From contig NZ_JASC01000010.1 in the NCBI RefSeq assembly GCF_000622365.1, positions 1 to 36,729 on the forward strand: DNA of 36,729 nucleotides, given 5' to 3'. Of the stretch, positions 1 to 7,858 are shown in pieces. The notes below the pieces were generated by a model that had not been told where the DNA came from, searched no databases, and saw nothing but the letters and a program-made list of their open reading frames with translations. Position 1 is the stretch's first letter. Each line of letters starts with the position of its first letter. This DNA comes from Sulfitobacter noctilucae. Lineage in GTDB: Bacteria; Pseudomonadota; Alphaproteobacteria; Rhodobacterales; Rhodobacteraceae. A program made the position numbers and the translations under genes.

Positions 1-561
1 GATGATGTCGATCCCGACCGAATACTCCCAGCGCGTGCCGGGGCGGAATACCAAAGGCAGCGTTGCTATCGCATCCGCCGCTTCTTCCAACGTGCGTTTG
101 CCAGGACCAAAATCCAGTCTGCCCTCGCTCATCGCGGCGGGCAGCGGGCCGGGGTTGAAGGAGTAGCTCATGCCGGATGTATGGGTCAGCAACTGGTGCA
201 GCGTGGGCGGCGCGCAGGGCTCTGTCTGGTCCAGCGAGGTGGCACCGGGCACCAGAAACCGTGCATCGGCAAATCCGGGAATGAAATCGGACACCGGCGC
301 ATCGAGATGAACCAGACCGCGTTCGACCAGTATCATCAGCGCGACAGAGGTGACCGGTTTGGTCATCGAATAGATGCGGGCCATCGTATCACGCTGCCAC
401 GGTAGATTGCCTTCGATGTCGCGCAGCCCGCAATCGTGATAGAAAACCTCATCCGCGCCCTGCGTGATCAGCACCGCGCAGCCAGGATAGGACCGCCTGT
501 CGACATAGCCCTGCATCCACCCTTTGATGCGGTTCAAACGGGTCTCGTCAAAGCGGCTCAT
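1..561 (-). CDS. Serine hydrolase (beta-lactamase/family VIII esterase fold), N-terminal part; continues at 36729-36085
   Basis: This is the first 187 codons of a gene interrupted only by the window edge. Reading past base 1 to base 36729 continues the frame without a break and gives a 401-residue protein. The start is the ATG at 561-559, preceded by AAGGAGA at a good distance. Seen motifs are the nucleophile motif S65-M-T-K68 and the second-motif tyrosine Y180 in WEYSVG; the third motif lies in the other half. There is no signal peptide, so it is probably cytoplasmic. The family includes class C beta-lactamases, DD-peptidases, esterases and lactone or amide hydrolases. It follows livF by 27 bp and overlaps the acetoacetyl-CoA synthetase gene by ATGA, so a role in releasing the acid substrate (ester or lactone opening) is more likely than antibiotic resistance. 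That role is inferred. Confidence 0.9.
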   Translation of the reverse strand, partial: MSRFDETRLNRIKGWMQGYVDRRSYPGCAVLITQGADEVFYHDCGLRDIEGNLPWQRDTMARIYSMTKPVTSVALMILVERGLVHLDAPVSDFIPGFADARFLVPGATSLDQTEPCAPPTLHQLLTHTSGMSYSFNPGPLPAAMSEGRLDFGPGKRTLEEAADAIATLPLVFRPGTRWEYSVGIDII

Positions 562-588
562 GGCGCTCTCCTTATGATCTGGGCGAAC
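562..588 (-). promoter_or_regulatory. Ribosome binding site of the junction-spanning serine hydrolase
   Basis: The 27-bp gap between livF and the hydrolase gene holds AAGGAGA on the minus strand, seven bases before the ATG at 561. No promoter or terminator is visible, so the hydrolase is read as part of the liv transcript. Confidence 0.6.
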
Positions 589-1290
589 TTAGACTTCGAG
601 CCATTCCTTGCGGACGTCTTCGCGTGCCTTCAGCTCGGCCGGGGTGCCTTCGAACACGACCTGGCCGTGACCCATAACATAGACACGGTGCGCGATGTCC
701 ATGGCAATGGACAGCTTTTGCTCAACCAGTAGCGTCGAAATACCCTTGGCGGCAATGGCTTGCAGCACCTCTGCCACTTTTTGCACCATCTGCGGTGACA
801 GACCTTCGGTCGGCTCGTCGATCATTACAAAATCCGGGTCGCCCATCAGCGTGCGGCACATGGTCAGCATCTGCTGTTCGCCCCCCGAAAGCACAGAGGC
901 TTCGACGTCCGCGCGGCGATCAAGGTTTTCAAACATCTCGAACATCATCTGCATCGACCAGCGGCCTGCGCCATCCTTTTGACCGGGCTTGAGACCCAGC
1001 GTCAGGTTCTGGCGGGTTGTCAGGCCGGGAAAGATATCGCGGTTTTCCGGCACATACCCGATGCCCATATTGGCAATCTCGAACGCCTTCTTGCCGGATA
1101 TTTCCTGGCCCTTGAACTTGACGGACCCTTGCGGTTCCACCTCGCCCATGATCGCCTTGCAGGTCGTCGAACGTCCCACACCGTTGCGGCCGAGGAGAGC
1201 GACAATCTCGCCTTCCTGTACGTTCATCGTCACCCCCTGCAGGATGTGCGACTTGCCGTAATAGGCGTGCATGTCTGTGACTTCGATCAA
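589..1290 (-). CDS. livF: Branched-chain amino acid/HAAT-type ABC transporter ATP-binding protein LivF
   Basis: This 233-residue ATPase is the second nucleotide-binding subunit of a LivFGHMK-type importer. The start is TTG at 1290-1288, overlapping the livG stop as TTGA; an internal ATG six codons later would cut into the conserved first strand. The ABC signature LSGGEQQ lies at 134-140 and Walker B FVMIDEP at 154-160. The Walker A loop at 34-41 reads GRNGVGRS, with arginine in place of the near-invariant lysine; the codon is CGT, so this is read directly. Length is normal for LivF. It is co-translated with livG, livM and livH. The transported substrate is probably a carboxylic acid used by the pathway here rather than an amino acid; that is an inference from context. 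Confidence 0.93.
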   Translation of the reverse strand: MIEVTDMHAYYGKSHILQGVTMNVQEGEIVALLGRNGVGRSTTCKAIMGEVEPQGSVKFKGQEISGKKAFEIANMGIGYVPENRDIFPGLTTRQNLTLGLKPGQKDGAGRWSMQMMFEMFENLDRRADVEASVLSGGEQQMLTMCRTLMGDPDFVMIDEPTEGLSPQMVQKVAEVLQAIAAKGISTLLVEQKLSIAMDIAHRVYVMGHGQVVFEGTPAELKAREDVRKEWLEV

Positions 1291-2048
1291 TGTTCTGCCT
1301 CCAGTGCTGCGCCAAGGTAGGCTTCTTGAACCTTAGGGTCTGCCCGTACAAGTTCGGGCGTATTCGTTGCAATAATCTCGCCGTAGACCAGCACGCTGAT
1401 CCGATCGGCCAGGCCAAAGACCACACCCATGTCGTGTTCCACCATGATCAGGGTTTTGCCCGCCGTCACCTTGAGGATCAGGTCGGTGATGTAATCGGTT
1501 TCCGAATGGCTCATCCCCGCTGTGGGTTCGTCCAGCATGATGACGTCGGCACCGCCTGCGATGGTGATCCCGATTTCAAGCGCGCGCTGTTCGGCGTAAG
1601 ACAACAGGCCCGCAGCAAGATCACGACGCTCCAGCAGGTTGATCTGCTCCAGAATGGCATCGGCACCTTCGTTCAGCTGGCGCGACCGCGATACCAGATT
1701 CCAGAAGGAATATTTGTACCCCTGCGCCCACAAAAGCGCACAGCGGACGTTTTCAAACACGCTCATCTTGGGAAAGATGTTGGTGATCTGGAAAGACCGC
1801 GACAACCCTTTGCGGTTGATCTGATAAGGCTCGAGCCCCGCCAGATCCTCTCCGTGCAGCTTGACCGTACCCGCCGTTGGCGGGAACCGCGCGGTGATCA
1901 GGTTGAACAGCGTGGACTTGCCCGCGCCGTTCGGCCCGATGATCGCGTGCCGCTCGGCCTTGCCGATGGACAGATCAATCCCGCGGATGATCTCGGCTTT
2001 GCCGAAGCTCTTTTTAAGACCCTTAAGCTCAAGTGCTGGTGCGCTCAT
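1287..2048 (-). CDS. livG: Branched-chain amino acid/HAAT-type ABC transporter ATP-binding protein LivG
   Basis: This 253-residue protein is the first ATPase of the importer. Walker A GPNGAGKS is at 38-45 and Walker B VIMLDEP at 169-175, with the typical LivG segment around residues 80-100 that leads to SFQITNIFP. The signature motif at 149-154 is LSYAEQ, where most LivG proteins have LSYGEQ or LSYGQQ, so a glycine of the ATP-contacting loop is alanine. The start ATG at 2048 overlaps the livM stop (ATGA) and the stop overlaps the livF start, the usual sign of translational coupling. It acts on the inner face of the cytoplasmic membrane. Confidence 0.95.
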   Translation of the reverse strand: MSAPALELKGLKKSFGKAEIIRGIDLSIGKAERHAIIGPNGAGKSTLFNLITARFPPTAGTVKLHGEDLAGLEPYQINRKGLSRSFQITNIFPKMSVFENVRCALLWAQGYKYSFWNLVSRSRQLNEGADAILEQINLLERRDLAAGLLSYAEQRALEIGITIAGGADVIMLDEPTAGMSHSETDYITDLILKVTAGKTLIMVEHDMGVVFGLADRISVLVYGEIIATNTPELVRADPKVQEAYLGAALEAEH

Positions 2049-3367
2049 GATGTGCCTCCTGCGGTGTTGGCTTCATCCCAAGCTTCTTTCATCTCGGGCG
2101 CGGTCATTTTAGCGATGCCAATCCCAATCGCCGCGACAGCGATGGCAATTATCCATGGCAGCACCGAATGGCTGTCGAAGGTTGTCCAGAAGAGGGTCAT
2201 TTCGTTATCCCCCGTGGCCCCGTGGCGGAAGTGGAACGTCATTTCGATCAGGGCACAGATGCCCAGAACACCAATGGCCGCCGGGATCAGGGTTTTGAAG
2301 TAGGGCACAACCAGTCCGCTCATTTTACCGAGCTTGAATGCCGGCACATGCATCATCAGCAAGCCCGCCAGACCACCGGGGAAGAACATCACCGTGGCAA
2401 GGAACAGTGCACCGGCGTAGATTGACCACAGCTCTGTCTGAAGGCTGAGCACTGTTTGCAGAAGCGTAAAGGCAATTGCACCGATGATCGGGCCAAAGAA
2501 GAAGCCCACACCCCCAAGGAAGGTTACCAGCAGGATCACACCCGAGGAGGCCGCGTTCAGGTTCTCTTCGGTCAGGATCTCATAGCTGATGGCAAAGAGG
2601 CCACCCGCGATGCCGCAGAAGAAACCAGAGGCACAGAAGCTGTAGAAGCGGACCCAGCGGGCGGAGTATCCGAGGAACTGCGCGCGTTCGGGGTTGTCAC
2701 GCACCGCATTGGCCATCCGGCCGACCGGTGTGCGCGAGAAGAGATACATCAGCGCCGCCGACAACATCAGCCAGAAGGAAATCAGATAGTAGACTTCGAT
2801 CTGTTTCAGGAACTCGACACCAAAGAACGGCAAACCATAGGTCCGGTCGCCCGAAATACCTTCCTCACCGCCAAAGAAGGCGACGATGATGACCGAACAG
2901 GCGGCAATCAGTTCACCCACGCCGAGCGAAATCATCGCAAAGCGTGTGCCTGCCCCCGAGGTCGAGAAGGAGCCAATAAGCATCGCAAACCCCATCCCGA
3001 ACAGACCACCAAAGAGCGGCAACAGCGGCAGCGGGAAAGCAACGCCGTAGTCTTCAACGTAGTTCATGATGTGCATACAGAAGAAGCCGCCAAGACCCAT
3101 GTAGACTGCATGGCCAAAGGACAGCATCCCGCCCTGCCCCAGCAACATGTTATAGGCCAGCGCGAAAATCACCGTGATCCACATCTGGTTCATGATGGTC
3201 AGCGCGGAATTCGAGGTGAAGATGAAAGGCATCAGCATCAGCGCGATGCCTGCGATTATCCACGGTCCCAATGTGATGGTCATTGATCCTGCACGCATCC
3301 GTTCGGATGGCTTGCTTGGATCGGTTGTGATCTGTTGCTTTGGATCTTTGGTCATCTCGTCGGTCAT
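2045..3367 (-). CDS. livM: HAAT-type ABC transporter permease LivM with C-terminal two-helix extension
   Basis: This 440-residue integral membrane protein is one of the two permease subunits. After a polar N-terminal stretch of about 30 residues come the multiple membrane helices of the LivM family, including the conserved MLLGQGGMLSFGHAVYMGL segment near residues 74-92 and the FFFGPIIGA segment near 290. A usual LivM would end soon after the FFPGGLAGLLM segment near residue 335. Here about 100 further residues add two more predicted membrane helices and a charged tail. The start ATG at 3367 overlaps the livH stop, and its stop overlaps livG. The family is firm; the purpose of the extension is unknown. 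Confidence 0.93.
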   Translation of the reverse strand: MTDEMTKDPKQQITTDPSKPSERMRAGSMTITLGPWIIAGIALMLMPFIFTSNSALTIMNQMWITVIFALAYNMLLGQGGMLSFGHAVYMGLGGFFCMHIMNYVEDYGVAFPLPLLPLFGGLFGMGFAMLIGSFSTSGAGTRFAMISLGVGELIAACSVIIVAFFGGEEGISGDRTYGLPFFGVEFLKQIEVYYLISFWLMLSAALMYLFSRTPVGRMANAVRDNPERAQFLGYSARWVRFYSFCASGFFCGIAGGLFAISYEILTEENLNAASSGVILLVTFLGGVGFFFGPIIGAIAFTLLQTVLSLQTELWSIYAGALFLATVMFFPGGLAGLLMMHVPAFKLGKMSGLVVPYFKTLIPAAIGVLGICALIEMTFHFRHGATGDNEMTLFWTTFDSHSVLPWIIAIAVAAIGIGIAKMTAPEMKEAWDEANTAGGTS

Positions 3368-4320
3368 GATTCACGCTTTCCGAAAAGGCCCGCAGGACGG
3401 AAGATCAGGATCAGCACCATCAGGATATAGGGCAGGATGTCTGCGATCTGAGGGCTGGTGATGGTCCACAAATCCCGAAACGGATTGTCGCTCATGTTTT
3501 CGGGTGTGGCGATGCCGATCCCGTTCAGGATGTCGGACATCGCGATGTTATAGGATTTGGCGAATGTGGTGATCCACCCGATCAGCAGGGACGCGACAAG
3601 CGCTCCCCAAAGTGAGCCGAGACCCCCGATGACGATGGTCACAAACACGATGGAGCCGAGGACAAAAGCCATGCCTGGGAAGGTGCCCAGCACCGGCCCC
3701 GCGATCACACCGGCCACGCCAGCCAGCGCCGTGCCGACACCAAAGACCCCCATAAAAATCAGCGGCACATTGTGCCCCAGCGCTTCGACCGTACGCGGAT
3801 AGCTGAGGGCCGCCTGGATGATCATGCCGACCCGAGTCTTGGTCAGGATATAGAGCAACCCGATGAAGATGCTGATCGAGATGAAGATCATGAAAATTTT
3901 ATAGGCGGGGATCGAATTGCCCGCGATGGAAAAGGCCGTGAAATTCAGCACCTCTGGCACCGAATAGGGCATCTGGTTCTTGCCCCAGATAAACTGCACC
4001 ACTTCTTCAATCAGCAGCGCCAGACCGAAGGTAAAGATCAGCTCGGGCACATGGCCGTATTGGTGGACGCGTCTTAGCCCGTACCTTTCAACACCTGCAC
4101 CCGCCAGACCGACAATCAGCGGCGCGATCAGCAGGCCCATCCAGAACCCGATAGCTAGGCTGATGGAATAGGCGAAATAGGCACCCAGCATATAAAAACT
4201 GGCATGGGCGAAGTTAAGCACACCCATCATAGAGAAGATAAGCGTCAGGCCGGCGGAAAGCATAAAGAGCAGCAGTCCCGTCACCAGCCCGTCAATCAGA
4301 TTGACGAGGATGAGTTCCAT
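3364..4320 (-). CDS. livH: HAAT-type ABC transporter permease LivH
   Basis: This 318-residue integral membrane permease begins with the family pattern of an N-terminal helix followed by GLTLIFSMMGVLNFAHASFY at about 25-44. The conserved VIGGLGSLWGALVASLLIG segment is near residue 230. About eight hydrophobic helices are visible. The start ATG at 4318-4320 lies 84 bp downstream of livK, with a stem-loop in between, and the stop overlaps livM (ATGA). It pairs with LivM in the membrane and is driven by LivF and LivG. A short polar insertion before the last helix (around 270-290) is somewhat longer than usual. Confidence 0.95.
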   Translation of the reverse strand: MELILVNLIDGLVTGLLLFMLSAGLTLIFSMMGVLNFAHASFYMLGAYFAYSISLAIGFWMGLLIAPLIVGLAGAGVERYGLRRVHQYGHVPELIFTFGLALLIEEVVQFIWGKNQMPYSVPEVLNFTAFSIAGNSIPAYKIFMIFISISIFIGLLYILTKTRVGMIIQAALSYPRTVEALGHNVPLIFMGVFGVGTALAGVAGVIAGPVLGTFPGMAFVLGSIVFVTIVIGGLGSLWGALVASLLIGWITTFAKSYNIAMSDILNGIGIATPENMSDNPFRDLWTITSPQIADILPYILMVLILIFRPAGLFGKRES

Positions 4321-4363
4321 CGGTCCCCCAAAAGGTTAGCGGAAAAGAATAGGCAAGACGAAA

Positions 4364-4392
4364 GTCCCGCCGCGGACGCTCCGCAGCGGGAC
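4364..4392 (-). terminator. Strong stem-loop between livK and livH (mRNA stabiliser or partial terminator)
   Basis: GTCCCGC (4364-4370) pairs with GCGGGAC (4386-4392). After one mismatch a further five pairs (4372-4376 with 4380-4384) close a three-base loop. There is no run of T after it on the minus strand, so full termination is unlikely. Hairpins at this place commonly protect the binding-protein message and lower permease expression; that role is inferred. Confidence 0.6.
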
Positions 4393-4404
4393 CGGATCAA
4401 ACGC

Positions 4405-5649
4405 TTATGGGCGCTTCATCTCGCAGGTTGTCGGGCTGTCCATAGACGCCATCTCGATTGTCGATTCGGTTTTTACACCAAACGTCGAGCTGTCGTATGG
4501 GAACTCGATGTCCTCGTCCGTATGAACACCGATATGCATGTCCTGGATCAGCTGGTGATCCTGTGGACGCATGAACAGTTTGCCGCCCCACATGGAGTCG
4601 TACTCCATGTTTTCCAGTGCATTTGCCACGGCAACAACATCATCTGCAGTCCCGGCTTCTTTGATCGCCTCTGCCAGCATGCCGATCGTGTTGTAGATAC
4701 GGCTCTGGTCGATGTTGCCATCGGGGTGACGCTCGAGGAACGAGTTATACGCGTCACGGGCACGGTCAGACCCGATCGGGTTGATAGACCCCTGGGAGAT
4801 CAGACGGATACGATCCTTGCCACCCTCGCCGAAGGCTGCCGTCATACCGGAACCAGCCGCGTAATATGTGTAAATCGGACCTTCGAAACCGTTTTCGATG
4901 ATCGACTTGCCGAGGCTCAGCATGTCCGCACCCCAGTTACCTGTGATCACAGCATCCGCGCCGGAGGCAACAACCTTGCGGGCGTAAGGCGTGAAGTCCT
5001 TAACCTTGCCAATCGGGTGCAGTTCGTCGCCGACGACTTCCATTTCCGGAGCCTTCTCGCCCAGCATCTTGTTCGCGGCAGCAGAAACAGCCTTACCAAA
5101 GGAATAGTCCTGGCCGATGATGTAAACTTTTTCGATGCTGTCGTCTGCTGCGATCACATCGGTGAGCGCGTCCATCTTGATGTCTGCGTTCGCATCAAAA
5201 CGGAAGTGCCAGAAGTTGCACTTGTCGTTGGTCAATGCCGGATCAACCGCTGCGTAGTTCAGAAACAGAACACGGCTGTCGGGGTTGCGGCGGTTGTGCT
5301 TGTCAATTGCTTCGGTCAGCGCGTTCGCAACACCGGAGGAGTTACCCTGAACGATGTAACGGATGCCTTGGTCAATCGCGACCTGAAGCTGGATCAGTGA
5401 TTCTTTGGGGCTGATCTTGTTGTCGAAACCGACAACTTCCATCGTCTGGCCATCCAGCAGACCACCTTCGTCGTTTACCATGAAATCCACGGCATGTTCG
5501 AACTGGTGCAGACCGTTGGTGCCGGTGCTCGCAAATGGGCCTGACAGCGGATCAATAAACGCGATCTTGATGTCTTCGGCGAATGCAGCCGTCGCACCAA
5601 TGATCAGTGAAAGCGCGGATACAGCGCCGAGTTTGGTAATTTTCTTCAT
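4405..5649 (-). CDS. livK: Periplasmic substrate-binding protein of HAAT-type ABC transporter (LivK-like)
   Basis: This 414-residue protein has a typical Sec signal peptide: MKKITK, a hydrophobic core, and cleavage after AFA at residue 24. The mature part starts EDIKIAFIDPLSGPFASTG, the classic opening of Leu/Ile/Val-binding-fold receptors. A frame extending 40 codons further upstream is rejected: GGGAGGA sits correctly before the ATG at 5649, and the signal peptide starts there. It is the first gene of the livKHMGF block. This receptor family (periplasmic-binding protein 6) also binds aromatic acids, short-chain amides, urea and other carboxylates, so the ligand cannot be read from sequence. 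The context favours an acid degraded by the acyl-CoA enzymes of the plasmid. Confidence 0.94.
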   Translation of the reverse strand: MKKITKLGAVSALSLIIGATAAFAEDIKIAFIDPLSGPFASTGTNGLHQFEHAVDFMVNDEGGLLDGQTMEVVGFDNKISPKESLIQLQVAIDQGIRYIVQGNSSGVANALTEAIDKHNRRNPDSRVLFLNYAAVDPALTNDKCNFWHFRFDANADIKMDALTDVIAADDSIEKVYIIGQDYSFGKAVSAAANKMLGEKAPEMEVVGDELHPIGKVKDFTPYARKVVASGADAVITGNWGADMLSLGKSIIENGFEGPIYTYYAAGSGMTAAFGEGGKDRIRLISQGSINPIGSDRARDAYNSFLERHPDGNIDQSRIYNTIGMLAEAIKEAGTADDVVAVANALENMEYDSMWGGKLFMRPQDHQLIQDMHIGVHTDEDIEFPYDSSTFGVKTESTIEMASMDSPTTCEMKRP

Positions 5650-5682
5650 GTGTTCCTCCCTAGGATAAGCTGCGCCCCTATT

Positions 5683-5711
5683 TGTATTTTCAGGGTCATT
5701 AGCTATGGCAA
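5683..5711 (-). promoter_or_regulatory. Candidate sigma-70-type promoter for the liv operon
   Basis: On the minus strand TTGCCA (5711-5706) and AATACA (5688-5683) are 17 bp apart, about 34 bp before the livK start codon. The match is moderate and other hexamer pairs exist further upstream. Confidence 0.3.
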
Positions 5712-5953
5712 AGACTTGCATACCCCCTGACAAAGTCAAGGCCGCAGATGGCCCGTGCCCCCGCGTCACTTTTCGCGAATTCAGACAGGATCACGTCCTG
5801 GCCTGAAGGCCTTGCTGAAAAACAAGGCGCAGATTGTGACGCCGTAGCATTCTGATATTGCTATAGTTTTTCGGCTGCGCGACAACATTTAGTGCAAAAC
5901 CCTGCAAGCCGGACTGGTGCGCCCGGCTGCATGTCGACGCTTTGATCTGCCGG

Positions 5954-6011
5954 AAAAAAACAGGGGCGGGTCGTTGGTAACAGTTCCGCTATGCGAAACC
6001 ATTCTCCGCCC
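5954..6011 (-). terminator. Rho-independent terminator of the regulator operon, with nested palindrome
   Basis: On the minus strand, just after the stop codon at 6015, GGGCGG (6011-6006) can pair with CCGCCC (5969-5964), followed by TG and seven T residues (5960-5954). Inside the loop a second hairpin forms from GTTTCGC/GCGGAAC (5999-5983). The long loop weakens the case, but the T run and position fit a terminator for the APH-IclR end of the operon. Confidence 0.5.
5983..5999. promoter_or_regulatory. Candidate IclR-family operator, box 1
   Basis: GTTCCGC-TAT-GCGAAAC is a 17-bp near-perfect palindrome. It fits the consensus RTTCCGYTNTGCRRWAY shared with 14883-14899 and 24931-24947. It lies 16 bp after the iclR-type stop codon and 334 bp before livK. 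Because it is also nested in a possible terminator, its role as an operator is less sure than at the other two sites. Confidence 0.5.
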
Positions 6012-6014
6012 ACA

Positions 6015-6815
6015 TCACGCCTCGGCTGAAATACTCAAGTTCTGCCCCGCCTTGATCAGCAAGGGCCCATAGGTATTCTCAAGCTGTTTCGGTTTTACGC
6101 GAAAGGATGGCCCGCCCACGTTCAACCCATAGACCCGTGCGCCCCCCAGCGACAGGACCGGCACCGCAATGCCGTTCACATCCGATCGCCAGGCTCCATA
6201 CCCGGTGCAGAAGCCCTTGACGCCGTAGATTGCCTGCGCTTCGACGAATAAAGCGCGGCCCTCTTTCTCGATCTCCGCGCCCTCGCGACCTGCCGTTTCG
6301 AACACCGCCTCGCGACCATCGTCATCCATACCGATCAGAATGGCCTGCCCGATGGCAGAGCGGAAGATCGGCAACCGCGTGCCCACACGAATGGCCAGCG
6401 TGACCCCTTCGCAAGAGTTGCAGGTCGCCAGATAAACCGCATCCAGATGATGCCGTTCGGCCAAGGCGGCAGTGATATAGGAATTGGGACCATCACGCAG
6501 TTGCTCCATCTCGATCTGCGCGCGGTCTGCCACATCAAGCGAAGAAAGAACGCTGAAGCCAAGGTTCAGCACGCCCGCGCCCAGCCGGTAGGTGCCGTTT
6601 CGCGGGTCCGCGATCAGATAATCCAGCGTGCAAAGCGTATGCGTCAGCCGCGAGATCGTCGCCTTGGGCAGACCGGTCCGTTCGGAAAAGTCGCTATTGG
6701 TGAGCGTGACCTCATCATTGCCAAAGCAGCGCAACAGCTCCAGCCCGCGGGCCAGCGCTGTGACAAAGTTGCGGTCTTTGCCTTCGTCTTCAGCAATGTT
6801 CAGATCGTCCATCAT
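6015..6815 (-). CDS. IclR-family transcriptional regulator
   Basis: This 266-residue regulator has an N-terminal winged helix-turn-helix (about 38-62, with the recognition-helix pattern GLPKATISRLTHTL). An IclR effector-binding domain follows, from about residue 85 to the end, with conserved segments such as TRLPIFRSAIGQAIL and GVKGFCTGYG. Members usually bind small acids or aromatic compounds as inducers. Start is ATG at 6815 or the adjacent ATG at 6812. It lies two bases after the APH-fold kinase gene, as the last gene of the dehydrogenase operon, so it is probably autoregulated through the box at 14883-14899. It is the only dedicated transcription factor I can find on the plasmid and is therefore the likely controller of all catabolic blocks. 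Confidence 0.92.
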   Translation of the reverse strand: MMDDLNIAEDEGKDRNFVTALARGLELLRCFGNDEVTLTNSDFSERTGLPKATISRLTHTLCTLDYLIADPRNGTYRLGAGVLNLGFSVLSSLDVADRAQIEMEQLRDGPNSYITAALAERHHLDAVYLATCNSCEGVTLAIRVGTRLPIFRSAIGQAILIGMDDDGREAVFETAGREGAEIEKEGRALFVEAQAIYGVKGFCTGYGAWRSDVNGIAVPVLSLGGARVYGLNVGGPSFRVKPKQLENTYGPLLIKAGQNLSISAEA

Positions 6816-6817
6816 GC

Positions 6818-7849
6818 CTAGCCGCGCCGCAAGGCGTCCAGCCCGTGCTGCGCAAAAACCGGCACAAATTCACCCAGCTTCAGAGCACGTTCCGGGTTTG
6901 AGGCGTTGCCGTCCAGTCCGCGTTTCAGAACACCCTGAATGATTCCGGCCATGCGGAAGAAACAGAAGCCAAGGTAATAGCCAAAGTTGTCGATGCCATC
7001 CAATCCGCGTCGCTCGCAATATTTGGCGATGAATGCTTCGTCCGAGGGCAAACCAAGGGCGGCACGGTCCAGACCTCCCATGCCGCGGCCTTCGGTGCCG
7101 GACGGCAGCTGCCACTGCATGATGACTGCGGCCAGATCGGCAAAGGGGTGACCAATGGTTGACAGCTCCCAATCCAGCACTGCGCGACAATCGGTCGTTT
7201 CGGCGTCAAAGATCATATTGTCGAGCCGGTAATCCCCATGCACCAGCGTCCGCTGGCCATCGTCTTCGGGCTGTGCTTCAACCAGTTCAACCATCAGCGC
7301 ATCCATCGCAGGGTTCTTCTGGGTCTCAGACGCTTTGTACTGCTTGGACCAGCGCCCCACCTGACGCTCGAAATAGTTTCCCTCGGGGCCATAATCGCTT
7401 AGCCCGACAGCGTCGATATCCACTTGATGCAACGCCGCCAGAACGCGGTTCATATCGTCAATAACCCCGGTCCGCTCCGCCGGTGTCAGACCCGGCATTT
7501 CGGGTTCGTTGAAATTGCGGCCCGGCACATGGTCCATGATATAGAACATCGACCCGATCACGCTGTCATCCTCGCACAGCAAATGCATCTTGCTGACCGG
7601 CACATCCGATCCTTGCAACGCTTTTTGCACGCGGAATTCACGGTCCACCGCATGGGCCGATTTCAACAGAACCCCCGGCGGTTTGCGCCGCAACACATAA
7701 TTATGCGCCGGCGTCTTCAGCATGAAGGTCGGATTGCTCTGCCCCGTTTGAAACTTGGAGACCGTCATCGGCCCTTCAAACCCTGGCAGATGTTCCGAAA
7801 GATAGCTGGCAACCGCCGGCTCGTTTAATGTCTGTGTGTCTGCGGTCAT
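6818..7849 (-). CDS. APH-fold phosphotransferase (ACAD10/11 kinase-domain / LvaA type)
   Basis: This 343-residue kinase of the aminoglycoside phosphotransferase fold carries the Brenner motif HGDYRLDN (204-211) with catalytic Asp206 and Asn211. The metal-binding DWE follows at 226-228. It belongs to the group found as the N-terminal domain of animal ACAD10 and ACAD11 and as LvaA of Pseudomonas, which phosphorylates 4-hydroxyacyl-CoA esters; antibiotic resistance is unlikely. Start ATG at 7849 has GGGGAAG upstream. It sits 9 bp after the histidine-phosphatase gene and 2 bp before the regulator. The matching ACAD10/11-type dehydrogenase is on the same plasmid at 28856-30172, which supports a hydroxyacyl-CoA phosphorylation role. 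The kinase family is clear; the substrate is inferred. Confidence 0.9.
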   Translation of the reverse strand: MTADTQTLNEPAVASYLSEHLPGFEGPMTVSKFQTGQSNPTFMLKTPAHNYVLRRKPPGVLLKSAHAVDREFRVQKALQGSDVPVSKMHLLCEDDSVIGSMFYIMDHVPGRNFNEPEMPGLTPAERTGVIDDMNRVLAALHQVDIDAVGLSDYGPEGNYFERQVGRWSKQYKASETQKNPAMDALMVELVEAQPEDDGQRTLVHGDYRLDNMIFDAETTDCRAVLDWELSTIGHPFADLAAVIMQWQLPSGTEGRGMGGLDRAALGLPSDEAFIAKYCERRGLDGIDNFGYYLGFCFFRMAGIIQGVLKRGLDGNASNPERALKLGEFVPVFAQHGLDALRRG

Positions 7850-7858
7850 GCTCTTCCC

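Larger units (their letters stand above)
5650..6014. other. Intergenic control region between the iclR-type gene and livK
   Basis: No coding sequence is supported in these 365 bp. From the iclR side it holds a structured terminator region containing a 17-bp near-palindrome (5983-5999) and an A/T tract at 5954-5960. Next is an inverted repeat AGCCGG/CCGGCT (5907-5912, 5923-5928), extended by three further pairs across a bulge. Then comes a perfect CAGGA-TCACG-TCCTG repeat (5786-5800) and finally the candidate liv promoter. The length suggests a regulated promoter with more than one binding site. Confidence 0.6.

Noticed and set aside
1..561. Beta-lactamase resistance gene
   Set aside because: No signal peptide, an EstB-like third motif and placement in a transporter/CoA-ligase operon favour an esterase or lactonase role.
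4204..5400. Open frame of 398 codons on the plus strand opposite livK and livH
   Set aside because: Antisense to a well-supported binding-protein gene with a signal peptide; no domain seen.
6818..7849. Aminoglycoside resistance function for the APH-fold gene
   Set aside because: The sequence fits the ACAD10/11-LvaA kinase group, and the operon is one of acyl-CoA enzymes.
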